A stretch of DNA of 8,357 nucleotides from Oscillospiraceae bacterium (GTDB taxonomy: Bacteria > Bacillota > Clostridia > Oscillospirales > Acutalibacteraceae). Each line of letters begins with the position of its first letter. Position 1 is the first letter of the stretch. The translations under genes and the position numbers were made by a program. The notes under the pieces were generated by a model, which was not told where the DNA came from, did not search any database, and worked only from the letters and a program-made list of their open reading frames with translations. Positions 1 through 5,764 of this stretch are shown here, piece by piece. Location: positions 1 to 8,357 of the forward strand of contig CADBUK010000135.1 of the NCBI GenBank assembly GCA_902797915.1, in the 5' to 3' direction.

Positions 1-1
1 G

Positions 2-220
2 GGCAGCCTTTGCTTTATTGCCGACGACTGTATTTTTACGGGGGACACGCTTTTCTTCTGCTCCTGCGGCAGAACGGATTTTCCCGGCGGAGATGACCGC
101 GAAATGCTTCAGAGTCTGCACCGTCTTTCACAGCTTGACGGCAAGCTGAAGGTCTATCCGGGGCACGAAAGGGTAAGCACAATTGCGTTTGAAAAGCAAA
201 ATAATCCGTATATGAGATAA
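2..220 (+). CDS. Metallo-beta-lactamase-fold hydrolase, C-terminal 72 residues (5' truncated by window edge)
   Basis: The reading frame is open from the first base to a TAA at 218-220 and gives 72 residues. It carries the C-terminal signatures of glyoxalase II-like metallo-beta-lactamase hydrolases: FTGDTLF near residues 12-18 (the Asp bridges the two metals), GRTDFPGGD about 5 residues later, and VYPGHE near 52-57 (His is a metal ligand). It ends with the usual short helix and NPYMR. The HxHxDH motif lies upstream of the window and cannot be checked. Family members are about 200-210 residues long, so roughly two thirds is missing. The substrate cannot be told from this part; the family includes hydroxyacylglutathione hydrolases and many uncharacterised thioesterases. 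The hemZ start lies 4 nt after the stop, so the two genes are probably co-transcribed, a pairing common in Clostridia as far as I recall. Confidence 0.87.
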   Translation, partial: GSLCFIADDCIFTGDTLFFCSCGRTDFPGGDDREMLQSLHRLSQLDGKLKVYPGHERVSTIAFEKQNNPYMR

Positions 221-224
221 TGCT

Positions 225-1667
225 ATGATAATTGTTTGCAAAAATCATCCGTATCAGTACGATATAGAAAATCTTGCGGAGATATTTTTTCCGTATGAAA
301 AAATAAAAATGTTGCAGGAGATACCGCCCGAGCGCGAGCCCGTGTTTGTTGTAACCCAAATCAGCGGGGATGTTCTTACCGTTGACGCTTCGGTTTATGA
401 CAGGCAGCTTTCCAAAAGCGTTACGGTTTCTCCCGAGGCTGACAGGCAAAACGCGCTGTCAGTTCTTTTTTACAAGGTCTTTTCCGAGCTGCTTGGTATT
501 GAATACCCCTGGGGTATTCTGTACGGGGTTCGCCCCGCGCGCTTTTTTCACAGCCTTACCGATAAGTATTCGCTTGACGGAGCAAGGGATATTTTCAAAA
601 ACAAGTATCTTGTCAGCCCCGAAAAGCTCAGCCTTGTTGAAGCGGTAGCCGAAAGTGAGAATAAGATTATCGCGCTTTCCCGCGAAAACAGCTTCTCGCT
701 TTATGTGTCAATTCCGTTTTGTCCTACGCGCTGCTCGTATTGCTCGTTTGTTTCTCACAGTATTGAGCAGGCGGCAAAGCTTATTGACGAATATGTTGAA
801 CTGCTCGTTAAGGAAATTGCGGCAACGGGGGAGTATGCAAGGCGGAATAACCTGCGCCTTGAAACCGTTTATTTCGGCGGCGGTACGCCCACCACGCTAA
901 CGGCAAGTCAGCTTGCGGTAATTTTTAACGCTATTGAAAATGATTTTGATTTATCGACCGTCAGGGAATATACCGTTGAGGCTGGCAGACCCGACACCGT
1001 AACCGAAGAAAAGCTGCTTGCCCTGAAATCCGCAGGGGTCGGCAGAATAAGCATTAATCCCCAAAGCTTTAACGACGACGTTTTACGCGCAATAGGCAGA
1101 CGGCACAGCGCAGGGCAAACGCTTGACGCCTTTCAGCTTGCACGCGACTGCGGGTTTGATAATATTAATATGGACTTTATTGCGGGATTGCCTGAGGACA
1201 GCCTTGACTCCTTCAAAAACAGCCTGCAGACCGCGATAAATCTTAATGCCGAAAGTATTACTGTTCACACGCTTTCTTTGAAAACGGGCGCGTATATGGC
1301 TACAAGGGAAAACGCTTTTGAGCGAGCGGATAAAATTCTTGCCGCCGATATGGTTGACTATGCGCGTCAGGCGCTTACACAGTCGGGGTATAAGCCTTAC
1401 TATATGTACAGGCAGGGTAAATCCCTCGGAAATCTTGAAAACGTCGGCTGGTGCAAGGAGGGTTATGACTGCCTTTATAACGTGTTTATGATGGACGAAA
1501 CGCATACGGTGCTTGCAGTCGGCGCGGGGGCGGTTATTAAACTTAAACACCCGAAAACAAATAAGATTGAAAGAATTTATAATTACAAATATCCTTATGA
1601 ATATATCAAGGATTTTGATAATATTCTTAATAGAAAGGAAAAAATAAACAAATTCTTAAATTCTTGA
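225..1667 (+). CDS. hemZ: HemZ-type radical SAM coproporphyrinogen III dehydrogenase
   Basis: This 480-residue cytosolic protein is close to the ~500 residues of Bacillus HemZ. Oxygen-independent enzymes of this type oxidatively decarboxylate coproporphyrinogen III to protoporphyrinogen IX, using S-adenosylmethionine and a [4Fe-4S] cluster. The N-terminal ~150 residues form the HemZ-specific extension. The cluster motif CPTRCSYC has cysteines 166, 170 and 173 (CxxxCxxC). It is followed by YFGGGTPT at 216-223 (SAM binding), a VEAGRPDT segment, and RISINPQSFN with IGRRH. The C-terminal part has PYYMYRQ (391-397), GNLENVG and GAGA (433-436), typical of HemZ rather than HemW. ATG 225 has only a poor Shine-Dalgarno and probably depends on coupling to the gene ending 4 nt upstream. 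Whether the host makes heme cannot be seen here; HemZ-like proteins also occur in anaerobes with incomplete heme pathways, so the exact substrate is less sure than the family. Confidence 0.93.
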   Translation: MIIVCKNHPYQYDIENLAEIFFPYEKIKMLQEIPPEREPVFVVTQISGDVLTVDASVYDRQLSKSVTVSPEADRQNALSVLFYKVFSELLGIEYPWGILYGVRPARFFHSLTDKYSLDGARDIFKNKYLVSPEKLSLVEAVAESENKIIALSRENSFSLYVSIPFCPTRCSYCSFVSHSIEQAAKLIDEYVELLVKEIAATGEYARRNNLRLETVYFGGGTPTTLTASQLAVIFNAIENDFDLSTVREYTVEAGRPDTVTEEKLLALKSAGVGRISINPQSFNDDVLRAIGRRHSAGQTLDAFQLARDCGFDNINMDFIAGLPEDSLDSFKNSLQTAINLNAESITVHTLSLKTGAYMATRENAFERADKILAADMVDYARQALTQSGYKPYYMYRQGKSLGNLENVGWCKEGYDCLYNVFMMDETHTVLAVGAGAVIKLKHPKTNKIERIYNYKYPYEYIKDFDNILNRKEKINKFLNS

Positions 1668-1684
1668 AAAAATTTGTTTTTTTT
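1646..1684 (+). terminator. AT-rich intrinsic terminator after hemZ
   Basis: A perfect 9-bp inverted repeat, AAACAAATT (1646-1654) with AATTTGTTT (1671-1679), runs directly into eight consecutive T (1677-1684). The hemZ stop codon (1665-1667) lies in the 16-nt loop. The geometry fits a rho-independent terminator, but the stem has almost no GC, so termination may be leaky. Confidence 0.5.
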
Positions 1685-1685
1685 A

Positions 1686-1714
1686 TTGAAAATCCTTTAA
1701 AACTGTAATAAAAT
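1686..1714 (+). promoter_or_regulatory. Predicted sigma-A promoter for the 1753-2205 gene
   Basis: TTGAAA (1686-1691) and TAAAAT (1709-1714) are separated by 17 bp, 38 bp before the start codon. The -35 matches five of six consensus bases and the -10 matches five of six. The site follows the hemZ terminator and precedes a gene that has its own terminator, so a monocistronic unit fits. The region is very AT-rich, which raises the chance of a false match. Confidence 0.55.
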
Positions 1715-1731
1715 TTATCACAGTTTTAAAG
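1695..1731. promoter_or_regulatory. Perfect 11-bp dyad overlapping the promoter (candidate operator)
   Basis: CTTTAAAACTG (1695-1705) and CAGTTTTAAAG (1721-1731) are perfect inverted copies with a 15-nt spacer. The left arm lies between the -35 and -10 boxes and the right arm covers the expected transcription start and early leader. It could be a repressor site, or an RNA hairpin for a transcript that starts further upstream. No T-run follows it, so a terminator is unlikely. Which regulator would bind is unknown. Confidence 0.45.
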
Positions 1732-1752
1732 ATTATATTCGGAGGGTTAGAT

Positions 1753-2205
1753 ATGCAGTCTAATTTTGAAGAAGTATTTACAATAACAAAGGACGTTGCC
1801 CAGTCCGTCGGCAAAAAGGGCACGCAGTATTTTGAGCTTTCCAAAAAAAGAATTGAGCTTATGGAGGCAAAGTCAAAGCTTTCAAAGGCTTATGAGCAGT
1901 TCGGTAAGCTTCAGTTTGACGCGCTTGAGGGCGAGCCGATTAATGATGACGATTATGATTGCGCGGTTGCTGACATCAGAGCTTATATTATTACGGTTGA
2001 GGAAATCGAAATGCAGATTGAGAAGGCAAAGGCGGCCTCCGAAGAGGAAAATGAGGATATCAAACGCGGCGCAGGCGAGCTAAAAAACGGTGTTGTTTCA
2101 GTTTCAAAGGGCGTTGTAAATCAGGCGAAGGAAGTTATTAAGGCAGTTTCCAAGTCTTCAGATGAAGAATCCGCTGACGCTCAGCCTACCGTTGAGGAAG
2201 TATAA
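1753..2205 (+). CDS. Small coiled-coil protein of unknown function
   Basis: I do not recognise a named family with certainty. The start ATG 1753 is well supported by GGAGGG at 1741-1746. The 150-residue product is rich in Lys and Glu, has no signal peptide or membrane segment, and has one cysteine (70). Residues ~18-55 and ~70-105 look like two amphipathic helices with heptad-like spacing, joined by an acidic turn (INDDDYD). A Val/Lys/Ser-rich amphipathic stretch (~107-135) and an acidic tail follow. The layout recalls clostridial proteins with a GKK...SKAYEQFGKL-type helical hairpin that often end in a zinc ribbon; here no CxxC pair exists and the tail is acidic. That likeness is inference. 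It stands alone between a predicted promoter and a strong terminator, so it is probably expressed separately from hemZ and the flippase. Codon use resembles its neighbours. Confidence 0.85.
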   Translation: MQSNFEEVFTITKDVAQSVGKKGTQYFELSKKRIELMEAKSKLSKAYEQFGKLQFDALEGEPINDDDYDCAVADIRAYIITVEEIEMQIEKAKAASEEENEDIKRGAGELKNGVVSVSKGVVNQAKEVIKAVSKSSDEESADAQPTVEEV

Positions 2206-2219
2206 ATCATAAAGATTTT

Positions 2220-2254
2220 AAGGCAGTGCAAATTTTGCACTGCCTTTTTGTTTT
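2220..2254 (+). terminator. Strong intrinsic terminator after the coiled-coil gene
   Basis: An 11-bp stem (2220-2230 with 2236-2246; core GGCAGTGCA / TGCACTGCC) has a 5-nt loop and is followed by TTTTTGTTTT. It begins 15 nt after the stop at 2205. Its T-run ends only about 10 nt before the likely flippase start codon, so any read-through message starts its flippase leader with this hairpin. Confidence 0.9.
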
Positions 2255-2264
2255 GGTGATTTTT

Positions 2265-3941
2265 TTGAACGATTTAAAAAGAAAGTATTTTAACAGCGCG
2301 GCATTACTGCTTGTGTCCTCTGTTATCGTTAAGGCGGTAAGCGCTGTTTATAAAATCCCGCTTACTGCTTATATCGGCGCTACGGGCAGGGGATATTTTA
2401 ATATTGCTTATAATCTTTATATGCCGCTGCACGCCGTTATTATGGGCGCTTTTCCCGTTGCGGTGTCCCATCTTGTAAGTAAGTATAATTCCTACGGCGA
2501 CAGTGCTAAGATATATTCCTTGCGCCTTGCGGCTAACAGGCTTTTTTTTGTTATAGGGCTTGCGGGTACGGGGCTTATGCTGCTTATTGCAAAGCCGTAT
2601 TCGGCGCATATCGCTTCTTCGCCCAAAAGTCTTGCTACCATTTATGCGCTTGCCCCCACGGCGCTGTTCTCCTCAATGGCGGCTTCAAGGCGCTCCGTTG
2701 CGGAGGGTTATATGAATATGCTACCTACTTCGGTCAGTCAGGTTGTAGAAGCGCTATTTAAGGTCGTTTTCGGTTTGCTTTTTGCAAAATACACTATGGC
2801 GGCGCTGTATAATCATTATTTGCATTGCGGGCAGGTTTTGGGAACCGCCTGTGCCGACGAGGTTCAGGCGCTTTCAATGATTTATCCGATTACCTCTGCC
2901 GCGGCAGTTTGCGGAGTAACCTTCGGCGCGTTCGCAAGCCTTGTTTATCTTTCGGCTTATTCCTCGGTAAAGTATAATTCGCGTCCGCTAAAAAACAGCT
3001 ATAAAACCTCTGACAGCGTCAGGGAAATATTTAACTTTTCTCTGCCGATTATCGCTTCAACGCTTATTCAGAGCTTTTCGGTTTTTGCTTACAATTCTGC
3101 TGTGCAGTACTGCCTTTCGCTTGCGGATTTCAATTTGCTTGTTCGGGAGTATTCACAATGCCTTGCAATCAACTCAACGCCCGATGAGGATGTTACTACT
3201 TATATTTACGGCTTGTTTTCGGCTGCGCAGGATTTTAAAAATATAATCCCGGGCTTTACAATGGCGCTCGGTGTTGCGGCTGTTCCCGCGCTTTCCTCCG
3301 CCTTTGAGGATGAAAATAAAAGCAGACTGTCAAATCTTGCAAACAGCATTTTCAAATACACGTCAATTCTCAGTTTGGGCGGCGGAGCATATCTGACGCT
3401 TACCGCAGAGAGTATGCTTTCAATTCTTTATAAAAGCTCAAATTATGACATAGTAATCGGTTGCACGGGTTTAATAAGATTTATGGGCGTTACTATGCTG
3501 CTCTATTCGCTTTCGGGCACTGCGGTCTTCGCCGTACAGGCAATCGGCTGCGCGTCAAAAAGTATTCCTGCCCTGATTGTCAGCGGCTTGCTGCGGGTTG
3601 CGCTCTGTGCGGTGTTAGTTTCAAATCCTAATTATAATATTTACGGCGCCGCAGTTGCTGACGCGGCGGCTTATACGGTTATTCTTGTTTCAAATCTGTA
3701 CATTTTCAAAAAATATTCGGGAATAAAATATACTTTTTCGCAAATGCTTATTAAGCCCGCGTTATGCTCCTGCGCAGCATTTTTCGGCGCGAAAACAGTT
3801 TATTCGTCATTATTTAGTTTTCAGGGAAATTTGTTGAATTTCCTTGTATTGTCAACGCTTTTCGGGTTTATTTTTACAGTGGGGTTAGTTTTGTCAAAAA
3901 CCGTTAATTTTTCCGAATTTAAATTCTTACAATATGGTTAA
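2265..3941 (+). CDS. SpoVB/YabM-type lipid-linked oligosaccharide flippase (MOP superfamily)
   Basis: This polytopic membrane protein of the MurJ/SpoVB/polysaccharide-transporter group would flip undecaprenyl-linked sugars across the membrane for peptidoglycan, spore cortex or other glycans. The N-terminus has the family pattern: a short basic head, a first helix ending VKAVSAVYKIPLT, then IGATGRGYFNIAYNLY. Hydrophobic segments recur along the whole length, consistent with about 14 helices. From TTG 2265 it has 558 residues, close to the usual 510-550. The frame extends upstream to GTG 2226, but that codon is inside the terminator stem. GGTGAT at 2255-2260 can pair with the 16S tail and sits 4 nt before TTG 2265, giving MNDLKRKYFN; GTG 2256 is an alternative. 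By position before mazG-yabO-yabP-yabQ-divIC it corresponds to Bacillus YabM. No promoter of its own was found. Confidence 0.9.
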   Translation: MNDLKRKYFNSAALLLVSSVIVKAVSAVYKIPLTAYIGATGRGYFNIAYNLYMPLHAVIMGAFPVAVSHLVSKYNSYGDSAKIYSLRLAANRLFFVIGLAGTGLMLLIAKPYSAHIASSPKSLATIYALAPTALFSSMAASRRSVAEGYMNMLPTSVSQVVEALFKVVFGLLFAKYTMAALYNHYLHCGQVLGTACADEVQALSMIYPITSAAAVCGVTFGAFASLVYLSAYSSVKYNSRPLKNSYKTSDSVREIFNFSLPIIASTLIQSFSVFAYNSAVQYCLSLADFNLLVREYSQCLAINSTPDEDVTTYIYGLFSAAQDFKNIIPGFTMALGVAAVPALSSAFEDENKSRLSNLANSIFKYTSILSLGGGAYLTLTAESMLSILYKSSNYDIVIGCTGLIRFMGVTMLLYSLSGTAVFAVQAIGCASKSIPALIVSGLLRVALCAVLVSNPNYNIYGAAVADAAAYTVILVSNLYIFKKYSGIKYTFSQMLIKPALCSCAAFFGAKTVYSSLFSFQGNLLNFLVLSTLFGFIFTVGLVLSKTVNFSEFKFLQYG

Positions 3942-3957
3942 AAAACGGCTTAAATAC

Positions 3958-3986
3958 TTGCCTTTTGGGCATAGTTATAGTAATAT
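3958..3986 (+). promoter_or_regulatory. Predicted promoter for mazG-hup
   Basis: TTGCCT (3958-3963) and TAATAT (3981-3986) are 17 bp apart in the 81-nt gap between the flippase and mazG. TATTAT (3984-3989) is a better -10 match but at 20 bp spacing. A near-palindrome TAGCGAATTCGTTA (3989-4002) lies over the expected start site. The match is modest, and no terminator is visible after the flippase, so read-through is also possible. Confidence 0.4.
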
Positions 3987-4022
3987 TATAGCGAATTCGT
4001 TAATCTGTGAAAGGCGCTTAAA

Positions 4023-4850
4023 ATGGCTGTTGATTTTGAACTTAAAGACCGATATGACGTCAACGATTTGGTTCAGCTTATCAAGGTGTTAAGAGCGCCG
4101 GGCGGCTGCCCCTGGGACAGAAAGCAAACCCATACCTCAATCAGAAAAAATTTTATTGAGGAAACCTATGAGGTTATTGAGGCAATCAATAAGGATAATG
4201 CCGATATGCTTCGTGAGGAATTGGGCGACGTTCTGCTTCAGATAATGCTTCATACCGAAATGGAGCGTGAAAAGGGCACCTTTGATTTTGATGATGTTGT
4301 TAACGAGCTTTGCCAAAAACTCGTTATACGTCATCCCCACGTTTTCGGTGACGCTGTTGCTAAGGACAGCTTTGAGGCGCTCGGAAAGTGGGATGAGGTC
4401 AAGCTGCAGACAAAGGGAATGAAAAAGCAAAGCGAATCTATGTTAAAGGTTCCCCGTGAATTTCCCGCGCTTATGCGTGCGCAGAAAATTCAGCATAAAG
4501 CAGCAAAGGCAGGCTTTGACTGGGATAATCTCAGCGGCGCTGTTGATAAGCTGTATGAGGAGATTAATGAGTTAAAAATTGCTTTGGAACAGGGCAATCA
4601 GCCTGAAATTGAGGATGAATTCGGCGATGTTTTGTTTTCCTGCGTTAACATTTCGCGTTTTATAAATGTTGACAGCGAGGAGGCATTAACCGCTTCAACC
4701 GACAAGTTTTTGAACAGATATTTAATTGTTGAAAATCTTGCGGCAGAGCGGGGTATTGATATGAAGGAAGCTTCAATTGAAACGCTTGATTTGCTGTGGG
4801 AAGAAGCAAAGAAAATAATTGCCGCTAAGGCAAAAATGGAGGAATTGTAA
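4023..4850 (+). CDS. mazG: MazG nucleoside triphosphate pyrophosphohydrolase
   Basis: This cytosolic enzyme hydrolyses (d)NTPs to NMP and pyrophosphate, removing damaged nucleotides and, in some bacteria, lowering ppGpp effects. The 275 residues match stand-alone MazG (263 in E. coli). The first MazG domain has the hallmark GGCPWD (27-32), then EExxE at Glu46, Glu47 and Glu50, and ExxD at Glu66 and Asp69, the Mg-binding residues. The second, catalytically important domain follows: LMRAQKIQHKAAKAGFDW, EEINEL, and EDEFGDVLF with its own Glu/Asp set. The C-terminus with NRYLIVE is typical. AAAGG at 4010-4014 supports ATG 4023. Bacillus YabN at this locus has an extra N-terminal tetrapyrrole-methylase-like domain, which is absent here. 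The last base of its stop codon is the first base of the hup start. Confidence 0.97.
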   Translation: MAVDFELKDRYDVNDLVQLIKVLRAPGGCPWDRKQTHTSIRKNFIEETYEVIEAINKDNADMLREELGDVLLQIMLHTEMEREKGTFDFDDVVNELCQKLVIRHPHVFGDAVAKDSFEALGKWDEVKLQTKGMKKQSESMLKVPREFPALMRAQKIQHKAAKAGFDWDNLSGAVDKLYEEINELKIALEQGNQPEIEDEFGDVLFSCVNISRFINVDSEEALTASTDKFLNRYLIVENLAAERGIDMKEASIETLDLLWEEAKKIIAAKAKMEEL

Positions 4851-5122
4851 TGAATAAAACCGAACTCGTAGCAGCAGTTGCTACAAAAGCAGAGCTTTCT
4901 AAGAAAGATGCAGACGCAGCAGTTAAGGCAGTTATCGACGCTGTAACTGAGGCTCTCGCAGACGGCGAGAAGGTTGCACTTGTTGGCTTCGGCACATTTG
5001 ATGTTAAGAAGCGTGCAGCTCGTACCGGTAAGAATCCGCGTACAGGCGAATCCATCAAAATCGCTGCTGCTAAGGTTCCAACCTTTAAGGCTGGCGCAGC
5101 TCTCAAGGATGCTGTTAAATAA
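4850..5122 (+). CDS. hup: HU family DNA-binding protein
   Basis: This is a 90-residue histone-like protein of standard HU length, which dimerises, bends DNA and compacts the nucleoid. It shows the N-terminal helical dimer region (KTELVAAVATKAELSKKDAD), the GFGTF turn (46-50), and the DNA-binding arm ARTGKNPRTGE (57-67) with the intercalating Pro63. It ends with VPTFKAGAALKDAVK. GGAGGA at 4838-4843 lies inside the end of mazG and gives ideal spacing to ATG 4850, which overlaps the mazG stop by one base. Codon use differs sharply from its neighbours: all 21 Ala codons are GCA or GCT and all Arg codons are CGT, the bias of a highly expressed gene. A weak internal promoter-like pair (TTGCTG 4791-4796, AATAAT 4814-4819) might give extra expression. 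A hairpin pair follows the stop. Confidence 0.98.
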   Translation: MNKTELVAAVATKAELSKKDADAAVKAVIDAVTEALADGEKVALVGFGTFDVKKRAARTGKNPRTGESIKIAAAKVPTFKAGAALKDAVK

Positions 5123-5124
5123 TC

Positions 5125-5177
5125 CTGAGAAACGGTAAATTCTCAGCCGCCGCGCTTTAGCGGCGGCTCAATTCTTT
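5125..5177 (+). terminator. Tandem hairpins with weak T-run after hup
   Basis: The GC-rich hairpin AGCCGCCGC (5145-5153) with GCGGCGGCT (5160-5168) has a 6-nt loop and is followed by a weak T-run (ATTCTTTT). A first hairpin, CTGAGAA (5125-5131) with TTCTCAG (5140-5146), shares bases 5145-5146 with it. The poor T-run suggests partial termination, which would let hup be made in excess over rqcP and the genes beyond. The structure could also protect the hup mRNA 3' end. Confidence 0.7.
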
Positions 5178-5197
5178 TCATTAAGTAGGTTTTTATT

Positions 5198-5437
5198 ATG
5201 CGACTTGATAAGTATTTAAAGGTTTCAAGAATAATTAAACGCCGCACCGTTGCAAACGAAGCGTGCGACGCTGGCAGGGTGCTTGTTAACGGAAAGGTGC
5301 AGCGTGCGTCTTACGATGTTAAGGTGGGCGACGTTATTACCGTCAATTTCGGCACACAGGCAAAGGAATATCAGGTGCTTGAGGTTTTGGAGCACGCGCT
5401 TAAAGAGGATTCCTCAAAAATGTTTAAACAGTTATAG
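5198..5437 (+). CDS. rqcP: RqcP (YabO), S4-domain ribosome quality control protein
   Basis: This 79-residue cytosolic protein has an S4 RNA-binding domain from the first residue: MRLDKYLKVSRIIKRRTVANEACDAG, then VLVNGKVQRASYDVKVGD and ITVNFG. It aligns closely in pattern with Bacillus YabO/RqcP (86 residues) and differs from longer Hsp15 proteins. RqcP binds stalled 50S-peptidyl-tRNA complexes with RqcH and helps add poly-alanine tails that mark nascent chains for degradation. ATG 5198 is preceded by a moderate Shine-Dalgarno (AGTAGG, 5184-5189). It lies between the hup terminator and yabP, in the order known from Bacillus. Upstream read-through past the hup hairpins is the likely source of its message, because no clear promoter is visible in the 75-nt gap. 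Confidence 0.96.
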   Translation: MRLDKYLKVSRIIKRRTVANEACDAGRVLVNGKVQRASYDVKVGDVITVNFGTQAKEYQVLEVLEHALKEDSSKMFKQL

Positions 5438-5447
5438 TCAGGTTATT

Positions 5448-5483
5448 AATCGCCCTTTTAAAGCATAGTCTTTAAGGGTGATT
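5448..5483 (+). promoter_or_regulatory. Hairpin covering the yabP Shine-Dalgarno
   Basis: AATCGCCC and TTTTAAAG (5448-5463) pair with CTTTAAGGGTGATT (5470-5483). This makes 14 pairs including one G-U, with a 2-nt bulge and a 6-nt loop. The descending arm contains the yabP Shine-Dalgarno (GGGTGAT, 5476-5482), 6 nt before ATG 5489. Folding would mask it. A terminator reading is less likely because only ATTATTTT follows. Confidence 0.6.
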
Positions 5484-5488
5484 ATTTT

Positions 5489-5764
5489 ATGGATGAAAAG
5501 CTGAAAAGAACGCATAGCCTGAAGCTTGAAAACAGAAACGGGCTGAAGCTGACGGGTGTAACGGACGTGGATTCGTTTAATGAGGAAAGCATTACGGCTT
5601 ATACCGATTACGGCTCGCTGTCCGTAAGTGGAACGGGGCTTAATGTTAAAGAGCTTAACCTTGCCAACGGCACGCTTGAGGTTGAGGGCGAGGTAACCGC
5701 GCTTATTTACAGTTCAAAAACCTCAAAGGAAAAGGGCTTTTTCAAAAGGCTTTTCAGTGCTTAG
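5489..5764 (+). CDS. yabP: YabP family sporulation protein
   Basis: The 91-residue protein shows the YabP pattern from end to end: HSLKLENRNGLKLTGV near 9-24, DVDSFNEESI, a TDYGSLSVSGTGL strand pair, then LNLANGTLEVEGEVTALIY. It is a predicted all-beta protein with a short basic tail (FFKRLF) and no membrane segment. In Bacillus, yabP and yabQ are mother-cell (sigma-E) genes, and YabQ is needed for spore cortex formation; the biochemical role of YabP is not established. The Shine-Dalgarno is GGGTGAT (5476-5482) inside a hairpin. The stop codon TAG (5762-5764) overlaps the yabQ start by 8 nt, so the two are translationally coupled. Its presence suggests spore formation or descent from a spore former. 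Confidence 0.95.
   Translation: MDEKLKRTHSLKLENRNGLKLTGVTDVDSFNEESITAYTDYGSLSVSGTGLNVKELNLANGTLEVEGEVTALIYSSKTSKEKGFFKRLFSA

Noticed and set aside
36..449. Minus-strand frame of 137 codons over the end of the hydrolase gene and the start of hemZ
   Set aside because: Antisense to two clearly conserved genes, no Shine-Dalgarno of note, product resembles no known family.
1083..1550. Minus-strand frame of 155 codons inside hemZ
   Set aside because: Fully antisense to conserved HemZ sequence; basic, low-complexity product typical of a shadow frame.
1695..1731. Terminator reading of the 11-bp dyad
   Set aside because: No T-run follows the right arm, and a promoter overlaps it, so a regulatory dyad is the better call.
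2192..2220. Promoter for the flippase at TTGAGG (2192-2197)
   Set aside because: The matching -10 position reads ATTTTA, a poor match, and the start would fall at the terminator hairpin.
2226..2264. Extended flippase N-terminus from GTG 2226
   Set aside because: The added 13 residues are encoded by the terminator stem and T-run, and do not match the family's short basic head; a start at 2256 or 2265 fits better.
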